A stretch of 64,000 nucleotides of DNA from positions 1 to 64,000 of the forward strand of contig JAKADM010000001.1 of the NCBI GenBank assembly GCA_021820525.1, given 5' to 3'. Source of the DNA: Thermoplasmata archaeon. Its GTDB lineage: Archaea > Thermoplasmatota > Thermoplasmata > Thermoplasmatales > Thermoplasmataceae. Made by a program: the position numbers and the translations under genes. Below the pieces are notes generated by a model. That model did not search any database and was not told the origin of the DNA. It saw only the letters and a program-made list of their open reading frames with translations. Shown here piece after piece: positions 54,818 through 64,000 of the stretch (position 1 is the stretch's first letter; each line of letters starts with the position of its first letter).

Positions 54818-55564
54818 TTAACTCTTAATATTCCTTATGGAATCAATTATAGGCTTAAGCGTTTTTGAAACATTTTCGGCCCTTTCTGCAACCGTTCCCG
54901 TCACAATTATGTCAGCTCCAGCCTCTGCCATTCTTGAAGCTGTTTTTTCATCTCTTATGCCGCCTCCCACAATTACTGGGATATCCACGGATTCCCTTAC
55001 TCTCCTTACCATTTCAGGAGACAGAGGAGTGGGTGCGCCGCTTCCAGCCTCAAGATAAACAAGCTTCATTCCAAGAAGTTCTGCAGCAACTGCATATTCT
55101 ATGGCATCCTTAAAATCATCCTTTCCTATGAGCATTGCATTTCCAACCCGTCCTGCGGTCATTCCCGGCTCAAAGATCAGGTATCCCATTGGTATGCTCT
55201 CTATTCCGCTTGCCTTCACAATGGTGGATGCTTTTTTCTGATGGCCAATTACAAACTCCAGATTTCTCGAGTTTAAAAGTGACATAAAGAATATGGCGTC
55301 GGCGTATTTGGTGAACATGCTTGAAGATCCAGGGAAAATGATCACAGGTGCGCTGCATCTTTCCTTTATGCTCATGGTAGCCTGATCCATCTCTTTCACG
55401 GTCAGATGGGTACTTCCTCCAACAAGGATGAAATCTGTACCGGCCTCGCAGGCCTGTTCAGCAATCCTTCCACTGCCATCCGGACCGGATGTTTCGGGAT
55501 CAATAAGCGTCATGTGGATTTTTCCATTTTCAAGTTTTTCCATTATTTTGTTCCATACATTCAA
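54818..55564 (-). CDS. Geranylgeranylglyceryl phosphate synthase
   Basis: The first committed enzyme of archaeal membrane lipid synthesis, joining sn-glycerol-1-phosphate and geranylgeranyl-PP. HMTLIDPETSGP, ILVGGSTHLT, YLEAGSGAPTPLS and IVGGGIRDEKTA are GGGPS motifs in a TIM barrel; 248 aa is normal. The start is TTG 55564, overlapping the DGGGP synthase stop by 4 bp; the next in-frame ATG (55543) would cut the first helix. Together with the following enzyme it makes a two-step prenylation module. Confidence 0.94.
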   Translation of the reverse strand: MNVWNKIMEKLENGKIHMTLIDPETSGPDGSGRIAEQACEAGTDFILVGGSTHLTVKEMDQATMSIKERCSAPVIIFPGSSSMFTKYADAIFFMSLLNSRNLEFVIGHQKKASTIVKASGIESIPMGYLIFEPGMTAGRVGNAMLIGKDDFKDAIEYAVAAELLGMKLVYLEAGSGAPTPLSPEMVRRVRESVDIPVIVGGGIRDEKTASRMAEAGADIIVTGTVAERAENVSKTLKPIIDSIRNIKS

Positions 55565-56379
55565 AAGATACCACCCACTGTAAATGATATCAGGCCAAGC
55601 ACCATTGAAATTTTTGAAAAATTCTGCCCCTGTCTTGCATTTTTATATTGAAATATAAGAGTCAAGCCAAAGGACAGATCACACACTGAAACTGCCAGAA
55701 GATAGGGATATGTAAAAAGGCCGGCCAGATAGGGCAAAAAAGAAACAAGTATGGTCGATACGATCATCGCGGATGATAGATTCAATGCGGCCTTTGCCCC
55801 ATATTTTTTTGGGAATGTCATTCTGTCCATATCACCCTTCATGTCCTCCACATCCTTTATGAGTTCCCTCGAAAGGTTCGACATGGATGCAAGGGCCATG
55901 AGGAGGATTGTCCTTTCAGGCTTAAGGAAAATTATTCCTCCAAAGAGGAATATGGCTCCTATGAGAAGGCTGATGATTATATTTCCGGGCAGACCCATAT
56001 ATTTGCCCTTCGTTTCGTATACTATGAGAAGTATGTCTGCCATAATTACAACAAGAACGGCGAAAATATTGAGAAATATGAAGGCCACTATTACTGACAG
56101 TGCAAAGGACGAGACATAAATGGCCTTTCCCTGCCCTCTGGATATTTTTCCTGAAGGTATGGGCCTTTCAGGGTGGTTGACCTTATCAGTTTCGCTGTCA
56201 AGCACATCGTTCATGACATTTCCACCGGTGAGAACGAAGAATACAACCAGAGATGCTATGGCAATTAATTCTATATGAGATTCTATGGATGTGCCAATGG
56301 CAACAAGGGATGATATAAATGTGCCTAGGACTGCCATCACGGCATTGACAGGGCGAAAAAGTCTCAGGGTGGAATTCAT
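55561..56379 (-). CDS. Digeranylgeranylglyceryl phosphate synthase (UbiA family)
   Basis: Membrane prenyltransferase (272 aa, about eight helices) adding the second geranylgeranyl chain to GGGP. NDVLDSETDKVNHPERPIPSG has the NDxxDxxxD metal site and the PxRPIPSG block of the archaeal DGGGPS branch. LSRELIKDVEDMKGD is the second Asp-rich loop. The GGGP synthase gene follows with a 4-bp overlap, so sequential steps are encoded together. It is a different UbiA branch from ctaB at 33.9 kb. Confidence 0.93.
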   Translation of the reverse strand: MNSTLRLFRPVNAVMAVLGTFISSLVAIGTSIESHIELIAIASLVVFFVLTGGNVMNDVLDSETDKVNHPERPIPSGKISRGQGKAIYVSSFALSVIVAFIFLNIFAVLVVIMADILLIVYETKGKYMGLPGNIIISLLIGAIFLFGGIIFLKPERTILLMALASMSNLSRELIKDVEDMKGDMDRMTFPKKYGAKAALNLSSAMIVSTILVSFLPYLAGLFTYPYLLAVSVCDLSFGLTLIFQYKNARQGQNFSKISMVLGLISFTVGGIF

Positions 56380-56440
56380 TCATCAGGTTAATACCTCTCG
56401 TTATTTATGAATTTCCTTAAAAGCAAACTCTCCTTACAGC

Positions 56441-57469
56441 TTAAGATCTGAATTCATTCAGTATGTCCGTGGCAAATTCCTTTTTATTTTTTATCTTCAC
56501 CCCAGTATTTGAAAAATGGGTTCTATGGATCTCAAGGCCCTTCTCATTTCCGAAATCTAAAACCTTTCTAATGGACGGTAGATTCATCTTTGCCATGGAA
56601 AATATCTCCCCAACGTCATCAAAGAAAATTCCTGTATCTTCATATATCAGTCCATTCAAATGCATTCCATATTCCTCCGAAACAGTTTCAGGAATGGCAA
56701 GTGTGCAAACCGTAAATGCCTCTTCCAGTGGGCCAATCCATATGGGCCCATAATCAATATGATCGTAAAGTTCTGATATTTCCTTAGAAGGATTGAAATA
56801 TCCTATTTTCTCAGCTGTTTTTTTGGCCTCTCCACTGCCCTTCAGTATCTGCAAAATAATCCTGTAGAAATGGCCGTGGTAGGCAGAGAGCATCACTCTT
56901 ATTCCCCGTTCCATGGAAACTGCGTGCCTTGCAATGAAGCCAATGAGATTTCTTATGCCCATCTCATGGCGCATTGAATTGTTCGCCACAACACTGCCAT
57001 ATCTTCTTGCAGTGTTTTCCTTCAGCGATCCTGTGAGCACGCTCAGGTCAGTTGCTGTGAACCCTATATACCCTCTGTTTTTAACGTAATTAAGGGAAAC
57101 GTCCACATAGGGTACTACATCACCATAGGGATCAACATCAATAAAATCAAACTTAAATTTTGATACTATGGATTCGAAGGTATCGTTATATGCCTCTGAA
57201 GTGGATGAATTGCTTTCAAGGTTTCTCCGCAATATTTCAAAGGCCTTTCTATTTCTTTCCACCATCACAGCCCTTATTCCAGCCTCCTTCTCTGCCCTCA
57301 GTCCCCTTATACCGGTTGCAGAAAAACCATCAAGGTATAGATGAGGTTTAAAGGTATTCAGAAAAGAAACAGTTAGATCCCGGTTAAATCTCTGATCGGC
57401 GTTGAGAAATCCTGGAATCGCCCTTCCCGGACCTATGCTTTTCTGGTCAAGTCCGGTTTCTATACTCAC
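56441..57469 (-). CDS. trm1: tRNA (guanine26-N2)-dimethyltransferase Trm1
   Basis: A SAM-dependent enzyme, 342 aa, dimethylating G26 in many tRNAs. FLNADQRFNRDLTV near the N-terminus, DGFSATGIRGLR (SAM-binding), IDVDPYGDVVPYVD (catalytic block) and GFTATDLSVLTG are diagnostic. The C-terminal YGPIWIGPL motif is intact. It lies between the THEP1-like NTPase and the DGGGP synthase on the same strand. No oddity in length. Confidence 0.95.
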   Translation of the reverse strand: MSIETGLDQKSIGPGRAIPGFLNADQRFNRDLTVSFLNTFKPHLYLDGFSATGIRGLRAEKEAGIRAVMVERNRKAFEILRRNLESNSSTSEAYNDTFESIVSKFKFDFIDVDPYGDVVPYVDVSLNYVKNRGYIGFTATDLSVLTGSLKENTARRYGSVVANNSMRHEMGIRNLIGFIARHAVSMERGIRVMLSAYHGHFYRIILQILKGSGEAKKTAEKIGYFNPSKEISELYDHIDYGPIWIGPLEEAFTVCTLAIPETVSEEYGMHLNGLIYEDTGIFFDDVGEIFSMAKMNLPSIRKVLDFGNEKGLEIHRTHFSNTGVKIKNKKEFATDILNEFRS

Positions 57470-57489
57470 TGAACCTTCACTGTAGAAGC

Positions 57490-58032
57490 CTATGGGCCCT
57501 CCTCTCCGTTAATAACTTTCATGACCCTGTAGGGAAGCAAACTCTTGTTTATGGGCGTAATATCAAAAACCCTGACACCTTCCAGAGCCCTGATCTCCTG
57601 AAGTACAGGGTTTCTGGATTTTTTATGCACAGTTACAATGAGTGGCTTGGTTGAGTTTAATGTCTCATTTATTTCATTCTGCACATTTTTTGTGGTATTT
57701 TCAAGTTTTCCAATTTCGTCAATAACAATTACGTCAGCGGTTTCCCTTGCCCTCTTAAGACTCGGTATGAGGATTTCTTCAAGCAGCTTTGTATCCACCC
57801 CTATCTTATCAATCTTCACTCTGGATACAATACCAACCTCTGCAAAATTTACCCTCCTCTTTGTGTAAATATCAAACATTGAGTATCCTTTCAGTTTCCC
57901 CTGATCCATAATCTCTGAAATTAATACACCCTGAACATCCTTACCCTGGTTTCTCAGCATTTCCATTATTTTCTGCAGGGCTTCAGCCTTAATGGACCCT
58001 ACAGGACCTGTTATACCTATTTTTACAGCCAT
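57490..58032 (-). CDS. THEP1-family NTPase-like protein with degenerate P-loop
   Basis: A 180-aa protein of the nucleoside-triphosphatase THEP1 family. Walker B is well kept as VIVIDEIGKLE, and the IVTVHKKSRNP segment is family-typical. The P-loop reads GPVGSIKAEA (residues 9-18) where family members have GPPGVGKTT; the glycine before Lys is Ile and the Thr after it is Ala. ATP binding may be weak or lost. It lies 4 bp downstream of mptD, and 20 bp before trm1. The role is unknown in general for this family. Confidence 0.8.
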   Translation of the reverse strand: MAVKIGITGPVGSIKAEALQKIMEMLRNQGKDVQGVLISEIMDQGKLKGYSMFDIYTKRRVNFAEVGIVSRVKIDKIGVDTKLLEEILIPSLKRARETADVIVIDEIGKLENTTKNVQNEINETLNSTKPLIVTVHKKSRNPVLQEIRALEGVRVFDITPINKSLLPYRVMKVINGEEGP

Positions 58033-58036
58033 AAAT

Positions 58037-58405
58037 TTATTCCTCCAGATACATCAGTGGATAGTCCATTTCCTGTATATACCTCATTCTACCCTTCACG
58101 CAGCTTTCACCGTAGCAGATATGGAGTGTAATATCCATCATATCCCCTGTGAGGGTCACATATTTGTATTTTCCGTTCCTTCCCTCAATATGTTTCCTGT
58201 CTATTTTAACAATGGCATCTCTGACAAAAGGCTGCACCATAACGCTTTCCCTTATGGCATTTTCCACAGTTTCAATATTATTTGTATTCAGTGGTATGCC
58301 AACATACTGGTGGAAAATGGAGCCGAGTTTTATGCCCGCCTCAAATATTGCTCTTTCTCTGTCGCTACACTTAAAAAAAATTGATGCCGGATCTTCCATC
58401 TCCAT
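58037..58405 (-). CDS. mptD: Archaeal dihydroneopterin aldolase MptD
   Basis: A 122-aa enzyme of the archaeal DHNA family, cleaving dihydroneopterin to 6-hydroxymethyl-dihydropterin for tetrahydropterin synthesis. ERAIFEAGIKLGSIFHQYVGIP, with the His and Gln, and the VQPFVRDAIVKID block match the family. KYKYVTLTGDMMDI gives the conserved Tyr region. Start ATG 58405. It follows ribH by 83 bp and precedes the THEP1-like gene with 4 bp. Assignment is from motif recollection, moderately firm. Confidence 0.8.
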   Translation of the reverse strand: MEMEDPASIFFKCSDRERAIFEAGIKLGSIFHQYVGIPLNTNNIETVENAIRESVMVQPFVRDAIVKIDRKHIEGRNGKYKYVTLTGDMMDITLHICYGESCVKGRMRYIQEMDYPLMYLEE

Positions 58406-58488
58406 ACCCTATTGTATCTTTTTAAATAAAAGTTATCGGAATTTAAGGTTAAAATTGAAACATCCGGATACCTGAATGGATTCCGGAT

Positions 58489-58899
58489 TTATCTTATTTT
58501 TTCAAGTTTTTTAAGCATCTTGACAACAGATTCAACAGAATCCCTTGCCTTTTCAATTCTGGCCTCAGCCTGGAGCCTTGTCTGCCCTGGTCCAGTTATG
58601 CCCAGAGATACGGGTTTTCCAAACTCTATGGAAAGATCCATTATTTTCCTGGCAGCGTTCTGCATTATTATGTCATCATGATCGGTTTCCCCCTGAATCA
58701 CGGCACCAAGAGTTGCCACGCCATCAACTTTCCCTGATTCCAGAAGTTTCTTTGCGCCAAGTGGAATCTCAAAGGTTCCAGGAACCTTTAAAACTTCCGA
58801 AACTTCAGCACCCAAAAACTCCGCATGCTCAACTGCCCTCTGTAACATCATCATTGTGATGTCATAATTATATTCTGAAACTACTATTCCTATCTTCAT
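58489..58899 (-). CDS. ribH: 6,7-dimethyl-8-ribityllumazine synthase RibH
   Basis: A 136-aa lumazine synthase condensing the butanone phosphate from RibB with the ribityl-aminouracil. VPGTFEIPLGAKKL and GAVIQGETDHDD with the catalytic His region are diagnostic; SLGITGPGQT closes the active site. It is shorter than bacterial forms, as in archaea. It lies 10 bp downstream of ribC in the riboflavin cluster. Confidence 0.96.
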   Translation of the reverse strand: MKIGIVVSEYNYDITMMMLQRAVEHAEFLGAEVSEVLKVPGTFEIPLGAKKLLESGKVDGVATLGAVIQGETDHDDIIMQNAARKIMDLSIEFGKPVSLGITGPGQTRLQAEARIEKARDSVESVVKMLKKLEKIR

Positions 58900-58909
58900 T
58901 TTTTCACCT

Positions 58910-59831
<922 letters not shown>

Positions 59832-60546
59832 CTGTCCACTGCTCTATGATTTCTTTCCCTTCTATAAATATTAAGTCGTGTGATTCTGCATATTCCCTGG
59901 CTTCATCTTCAGTCATAGCCTTTCCTGTATCAGACAGCATCTCTGCAATGGTGGCACTTGGGGTGAGACCAGCCTTCTCCACAAGATAGGTAGAGAGTTC
60001 GGTGTGGCCTCTTCTTTTTTCAAAATAGCCATCCCTTGCTATGAGCAGGTGAACATGGCCAGGTATTCTGAAAATTTCATAGAATTTTTCAACAATATCC
60101 TCTTCAGGCATGTGGGATATAAAATTGACAAAATCCTCAACCGTTTCCTTTCTGTCTATATCAGGAATGCCTGTATAAGTTCTTCTTGAATTGATTGTAA
60201 AGGAAAAGGATGAATGGGAATCGTATTTCATATCTCTTGAGTCTGTGGCAATTTTTCCATAGGTGAGAAATCTTGAATAGATATCCTCCAGATAGGGCAG
60301 ATGCAACTTCTGTGCAGTTTCCCATTTCATAGTTGTGCATATGAGGCCACCCGCATCCTTCCTCAAAAGCCTTATACTCTCAGGTGTAATCATTGAAGAG
60401 GCAAATACCATGTCAGTTTCAGATTCTCTTCTTTTATCATCAAATATGAGAACAGGTTTACCATTTTTTAAAGAATTTATGGCATCAAGAATGTGGCCAT
60501 TTTCTATTTTCATCATAACAGGTTATTTCATCAGATAATAAATAAA

Positions 60547-60562
60547 TTGCGTAAATACTCAA
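60547..60562. promoter_or_regulatory. Candidate RbkR operator between ribB and rimI
   Basis: TTGCGTAAATACTCAA has the symmetric form TTGnGTAnnTACnCAA (12 of 16 positions in perfect dyad). It lies 31 bp before ribB and 15 bp before rimI, touching the TATA-like region of ribB. Because the genome encodes RbkR next to the cluster, it is the best candidate operator. Not tested. Confidence 0.5.
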
Positions 60563-60577
60563 AAGTGGGTTGATAAA

Positions 60578-61027
60578 ATGAATGTAAGAAAGATGAGAAG
60601 GGGGGATGTGAGAAAAATTGAGGAACTAGAAAAGGAAGCCTTCACTGTGGGACCATATGATTACAAAATGCTTCTCCTATCCTATAAGATGTCACAGGGA
60701 ATGAGCATTGTTGTGGAAGAAGGAGATAGAATAATAGGTTACGGAATCGCAATTCCTGTGGACAGCAAGGATGCGGATATAGAGAGCATAGGCATTCATC
60801 CTCACTTCCAGGGAAAGGGCATTGGAAAACTGATCATGCAAAATCTGGAAGATATGATGCGGAAAAGGGGTTTTGAAAAATCCATACTTGAAGTCAGGGA
60901 AAAAAACATTCCCGCTCTCAGGCTTTACAAAAAGATGGGTTATGAAACCTCTGAATTTATAGAAAACTATTATGAGGAATTTTTCGAGGGAAGCAGGAAT
61001 GCATTCAGGATGATAAAATATCTTTAA
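60578..61027 (+). CDS. rimI: GNAT N-acetyltransferase, RimI/Ard1-like
   Basis: A 149-aa acetyltransferase. IESIGIHPHFQGKGIGKLIM is the acetyl-CoA binding loop (Q/RxxGxG/A), and LEVREKNIPALRLYKKMGY is the RimI/Ard1 C-terminal pattern, where the ENYYEEF segment follows. It likely acetylates protein N-termini, as archaeal Ard1 does. Divergent from ribB with a shared 61-bp promoter region; convergent with the HD gene (23-bp overlap). Confidence 0.9.
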   Translation: MNVRKMRRGDVRKIEELEKEAFTVGPYDYKMLLLSYKMSQGMSIVVEEGDRIIGYGIAIPVDSKDADIESIGIHPHFQGKGIGKLIMQNLEDMMRKRGFEKSILEVREKNIPALRLYKKMGYETSEFIENYYEEFFEGSRNAFRMIKYL

Positions 61028-62150
61028 TCCAGGAGCCATCAAATTTTTCTTTCATATGAATGTCACCATAAACAAGTATGTCCCTGTTGTTGAAGCTTGC
61101 ATAAAGAGAGGCAAGAAGTGGTGAGAGTTTCATAATATCCTGAAATTTTCCATCCTTTCTTACCTTGACGCTGCTCTTAACTCTTTCTTCATTCTTAAAA
61201 TAAACAGGGGGTATTAAATCTATGGATAGTTCAGGATATTCTATCCTTCCTTTTTCCAGTATCTCCTTTATCTTTCCATCATCGTCAGTTTCTACATGAT
61301 GCCTGAAAATTACCTTGTCAAGATCACGTCTTTCAATTCTCCCTATTATATCTCTGGATTCCTTTTCTCTCTTAAGGGCATCCATAAGCTGGAAGTCGTT
61401 CATTTCCATGAATTCTTCCCTGGGCTGAACGCTGCGAAGTGACCTTTCCATCATCATCTGGGCGATTCTCACAGTCTTGTGGAAATATACTGTTTTATAC
61501 ATAAGAAATCTTGAAATTAAAATAGATTCAACACCTGAAACTGCCTTATATTCCACAAATATGTTCTTTCCATCCGATCTCATAAGATTTATGATCCTTC
61601 TGAAATCAAATGGAGACAGGTTTGTCCCTGAAAAATAACTGTCCCTTGCAAGATAATCCATTTCATCAGCATCCAGGGGCCCGCTTATTATATTTGCCTG
61701 GTTTCTCACATCCTCATCATGGGAAAGGATTGAGCATATCCTCCTTTTATCCATCCCGCTCCTTTCAATGGCTTCGGCAATTTCTCCGCTCCCAGAGTTT
61801 CCCATGATTATGTCTCTTCCCCTCTTCTCATGATTAAGGTGAAATTTTTCTGAGAAATATTCTTCAAAGGAATGACTGAATGGGAAATGGCCTATATCAT
61901 GAAGCAATGCAGCGGCCTTAACTTCCCTGTAATCCTCAATATGAAGAGTTCTAGCAATTTCACCTGCAACATGCATTGTACCGATTGAATGCTGAAATCT
62001 TGTGTGCACAGCACCCGGAAAAACGAGGTAGCACATTCCAAGCTGCCTTATCCAGTGAAGTCTCTGAAATTCTGGTGTATCTATGATTTTCAAAAAATCT
62101 TCATCAAAGTCTACAGATCCCCATATGGGGTCCTGAACGGTCTTAAACAT
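61005..62150 (-). CDS. HD-domain phosphohydrolase (dGTPase/SAMHD1-like)
   Basis: A 381-aa metal-dependent phosphohydrolase. HTRFQHSIGTMHVA has the first His, ALLHDIGHFPFSH the HD pair, and DADEMDYLARDSYFSG the later Asp; this is the SAMHD1/dGTPase-like layout also found in archaeal HD proteins. It may control dNTP levels or hydrolyse another nucleotide. Substrate unknown. It lies directly downstream of the SRP RNA gene on the same strand; 61 bases of rimI direction are convergent. Confidence 0.87.
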   Translation of the reverse strand: MFKTVQDPIWGSVDFDEDFLKIIDTPEFQRLHWIRQLGMCYLVFPGAVHTRFQHSIGTMHVAGEIARTLHIEDYREVKAAALLHDIGHFPFSHSFEEYFSEKFHLNHEKRGRDIIMGNSGSGEIAEAIERSGMDKRRICSILSHDEDVRNQANIISGPLDADEMDYLARDSYFSGTNLSPFDFRRIINLMRSDGKNIFVEYKAVSGVESILISRFLMYKTVYFHKTVRIAQMMMERSLRSVQPREEFMEMNDFQLMDALKREKESRDIIGRIERRDLDKVIFRHHVETDDDGKIKEILEKGRIEYPELSIDLIPPVYFKNEERVKSSVKVRKDGKFQDIMKLSPLLASLYASFNNRDILVYGDIHMKEKFDGSWIKDILSS

Positions 62151-62159
62151 GGGATCACA

Positions 62160-62473
62160 TCATACCGAACGCACCTGAATCGGGCCTGACGTCCTGTGGA
62201 GTTGTTCCTGCATTTCACTCAACCCCGCTCTCCACCAGCATCCAAGGTTCCGGTTACCGTTGCTCCCTTCCGGACCTGGCGGAATCCCGGACAGGTGAAG
62301 TTCCATGTCTCCTTTGAGTCATGAAAGATCAGCCCCCGACCCGGTGGTGCGAGATATCATGGATCAGTGCAGGCTCCACAGAGGCCAGGTTGGCCTCTTC
62401 AGGCTGTCGTCCCCGCGTATAGACTTCGGGTAACAGGAGACGCCTAACCTCCCGACCTAGTTCGGCAATACCC
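62160..62473 (-). ncRNA. ffs: Signal recognition particle (7S) RNA
   Basis: A roughly 314-nt archaeal SRP RNA on the minus strand. The SRP54-binding helix 8 reads GGTCCGGAAGGGAGCAAC (complement of about 62259-62276). The 5' domain GTCGGGAGGTTAGGCGTCTC and the terminal pairing of CCGAAC (5' end) with GTTCGG (3' end) match 7S RNA helix 1. A TATA-like AATAATAAGC lies about 20-30 bp upstream. Ends are approximate. It lies between cobT and the HD gene on the same strand. Confidence 0.93.
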
Positions 62474-62525
62474 TTTATGGAAACATGCTTATTATTTTTT
62501 ATTAACTTTTACAGAATCTTGTTTT

Positions 62526-63506
62526 TCAATCGGGAAGAAAGGAACCGTAGATTCTATCTATTTCATCCATAATTTCATTGTGATTGAATTCCCCCAATGC
62601 CAGATGGAGATGGCCACCCATTCCTGCACCCTCTCTCACATTTCCTTCCCCGTATTTTCTGATGCCCTCATGGATGGATTTCTTAAAATCCATATTGGAA
62701 TAATGAATGCGATCTTCCGGTACAAGTTTTTTTATCTGATCCCCTCTGTGTTCCATTATGGCTCTTGTTGTCCATAGTTCCACATTCTTCATATCCCCAC
62801 CGAGAAGTCTGGCTATATGGTAAACTACCGCCATCTGGGTTCCGCCAGCAAGAACGATTTTCTGATCCCCTGAATTTTGAATATATGCTGATGCAATGGT
62901 CTGCATATAATCCCCCATCTCTCTCACAATATCCTCAGTTCTATTCAATCTTCCAGTTCTTTCATATATTTTCCTTATGAACCTTTCTTTGATTTCATCC
63001 GGGTCATGGGGGAGTGAGCTGCTTGATTTGAAAGTGTTGTCAAAATTTGATATGACTGCTCTTGCAGTTGTTGTGCCACCGGGAACAGATTCACTTATCA
63101 TCACGCATGCCTTTCCCGATAGGTTCCTTGCAAGTTTCTTTCCAGATTCACGAGCCTTATGGAAAAGAGGAAGGGCCATACCCACTGATGGATCCCTTGC
63201 AACCTCAAGACCGGTTTCATAAAACTGCGTCTCAGGCTTCCTGTGGAATCCTCCGTTCACAATTAGCAGATCTATGTCAGTAAGGTTCATGCATGCCCTG
63301 GATATGAGTGCAGGTGTTGGTATGCCATCTGGAGTCATGGGGGGTATATTCATAGAAAGGCACTTTCCCTCGGCCATGATCTCAGAATCAAGCACGGGTG
63401 TCATAAATGAAATTTCAGGGTCAGCTCCTGCGGCCGAGATTCCCTTTATTTTAGATATTTCTGTTGAACCGCCAATCAAAATATTTAACTCCGGTCTGTT
63501 TTCCAT
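62526..63506 (-). CDS. cobT: Archaeal CobT-like nicotinate-nucleotide phosphoribosyltransferase
   Basis: A 326-aa protein of the archaeal CobT-type family (UPF0284/TIGR00303), thought to activate the lower-ligand base in cobamide synthesis. NILIGGSTEIS, PTPALISRA, MISESVPGGTTTA and VLAGGTQMAVV are the family blocks in order. I chose the ATG at 63506; the GTG at 63515 overlaps the upstream CbiB stop as GTGA and would add three residues. Its neighbour CbiB is in the same pathway, supporting the call. Biochemical activity of this archaeal branch is less established. Confidence 0.85.
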   Translation of the reverse strand: MENRPELNILIGGSTEISKIKGISAAGADPEISFMTPVLDSEIMAEGKCLSMNIPPMTPDGIPTPALISRACMNLTDIDLLIVNGGFHRKPETQFYETGLEVARDPSVGMALPLFHKARESGKKLARNLSGKACVMISESVPGGTTTARAVISNFDNTFKSSSSLPHDPDEIKERFIRKIYERTGRLNRTEDIVREMGDYMQTIASAYIQNSGDQKIVLAGGTQMAVVYHIARLLGGDMKNVELWTTRAIMEHRGDQIKKLVPEDRIHYSNMDFKKSIHEGIRKYGEGNVREGAGMGGHLHLALGEFNHNEIMDEIDRIYGSFLPD

Positions 63507-63511
63507 CCAAA

Positions 63512-64000
63512 TCACAGGTATATTTTGAAGAAATATATGAATGGTATATGAACCCAGATAAGGATGGACATAATTAAAAGAATGGGTATGGTTATGAATA
63601 TTGTCATTATAAAAAATGACAGATAGAAAATATTGAGGCTTCTCTTAATTTCATTCACATCAGGTGAAAAACCATTTCTGTTTATTATATATTTTCCCTT
63701 CTTTTCAAGCCTTACATTGAGTACAACGGCCATTGAACCCATGGAATAGGCTGCATTTCTGCTTGACAGGGAATATAACACTGATCTGAGGTTTGTCTTT
63801 TTCATATTAAGATTTAGAAGATAGGCCGAAACATAGATCAGTACAGCAGATATTCTCGCCGGTATATAGTTCAAAATAGTGTCTGCCACAGCTGAAGGCC
63901 TTCCAAAGTGCAAATATTTGCTGTCTCTGTAACCGAACATTGAATCCATTGTGTTTACAATCCTGTAAATAATCGCTCCTGCAATTCCAAATATGGAATA
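63512..64000 (-). CDS. cbiB: Adenosylcobinamide-phosphate synthase CbiB/CobD, C-terminal fragment
   Basis: The C-terminal half of a polytopic membrane enzyme that attaches aminopropanol phosphate to adenosylcobyric acid. The frame runs through the window edge; YRIVNTMDSMFGY and YLHFGRPSAVADTILNYIPARIS match CbiB. About 163 residues are visible. The N-terminal half lies beyond position 64000. It overlaps the archaeal cobT start. This is a truncation by the window, not a broken gene. Confidence 0.93.
   Translation of the reverse strand, partial: YSIFGIAGAIIYRIVNTMDSMFGYRDSKYLHFGRPSAVADTILNYIPARISAVLIYVSAYLLNLNMKKTNLRSVLYSLSSRNAAYSMGSMAVVLNVRLEKKGKYIINRNGFSPDVNEIKRSLNIFYLSFFIMTIFITIPILLIMSILIWVHIPFIYFFKIYL

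Overview
This window looks like a chromosomal segment of an acidophilic archaeon of the order Thermoplasmatales (Cuniculiplasma/Ferroplasma/Acidiplasma-like; genus not resolvable by eye). The evidence is archaeal throughout: both archaeal ether-lipid prenyltransferases, a radical-SAM tetraether synthase of the Tes type, aIF2-beta, MBF1, an archaeal 7S/SRP RNA, AglB, the archaeal riboflavin enzymes (CTP-dependent kinase, RibC, RibL), pyruvoyl arginine decarboxylase and archaeal CobT. Other clues are A+T-rich DNA, 1-4 bp stop/start overlaps, several TTG/GTG starts, and TATA-like boxes about 25 bp before start codons, which suggests many leaderless mRNAs. I see no insertion sequence, CRISPR array, tRNA, 16S/23S rRNA or prophage; almost all of it is densely coding core genome.

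Layout. 1-12.7 kb: end of GTP-PEPCK, lipB, P5C dehydrogenase, an SDR, truA, a geranylgeranyl-reductase-like flavoprotein, an aldolase/dehydrogenase fusion, leuS, pyruvoyl arginine decarboxylase, a small unknown and the tetraether synthase. 12.9-15.3 kb: pheT coupled to a tandem ribbon-helix-helix protein, then 505 bp without a gene. 15.3-22.5 kb: an unusually long AglB oligosaccharyltransferase (2114 aa) with an array of roughly 78-residue extracytoplasmic modules, translationally coupled to a secreted membrane-anchored protein. 22.5-30.7 kb: an RNase H-fold protein, RecJ/GAN nuclease and S15; a gamma-carbonic anhydrase; a 1214-aa TPR-type protein with a coupled S2P-like metalloprotease; MBF1. 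30.8-34.7 kb: a B-type heme-copper oxidase cluster (small subunit, CoxB, CoxA, cupredoxin, heme farnesyltransferase). 35.4-38.3 kb: a TPP riboswitch controlling an MFS transporter, a PurM/ThiL-like protein and ThiE.

38.3-50.2 kb: permease, small membrane protein, an unknown coiled-coil protein, aldo/keto reductase, aldehyde dehydrogenase, GH31 alpha-glucosidase, a coupled membrane/winged-helix/membrane trio, an ABC transporter pair and a nucleoside phosphorylase. 50.3-51.9 kb: aIF2-beta(TRAM), PIN nuclease and the riboflavin kinase-regulator RbkR. 51.9-60.5 kb: a long leftward gene train with ribB-ribL-ribC-ribH, mptD, a THEP1-like NTPase, trm1, the two archaeal lipid prenyltransferases, purS-purL and a small unknown. 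60.6-64 kb: RimI-type acetyltransferase, HD phosphohydrolase, SRP RNA, archaeal CobT and the end of CbiB.

Themes. Membrane-lipid genes are present at four sites (GGGP synthase, DGGGP synthase, geranylgeranyl reductase, tetraether synthase), covering much of the route to tetraether lipids. Vitamin genes are prominent (thiamine, riboflavin, pterin, lipoate, cobamide). A dyad TTGnGTAnnTACnCAA between ribB and rimI is a candidate operator for RbkR, encoded about 9 kb away. The most unusual protein architecture is the modular AglB ectodomain.
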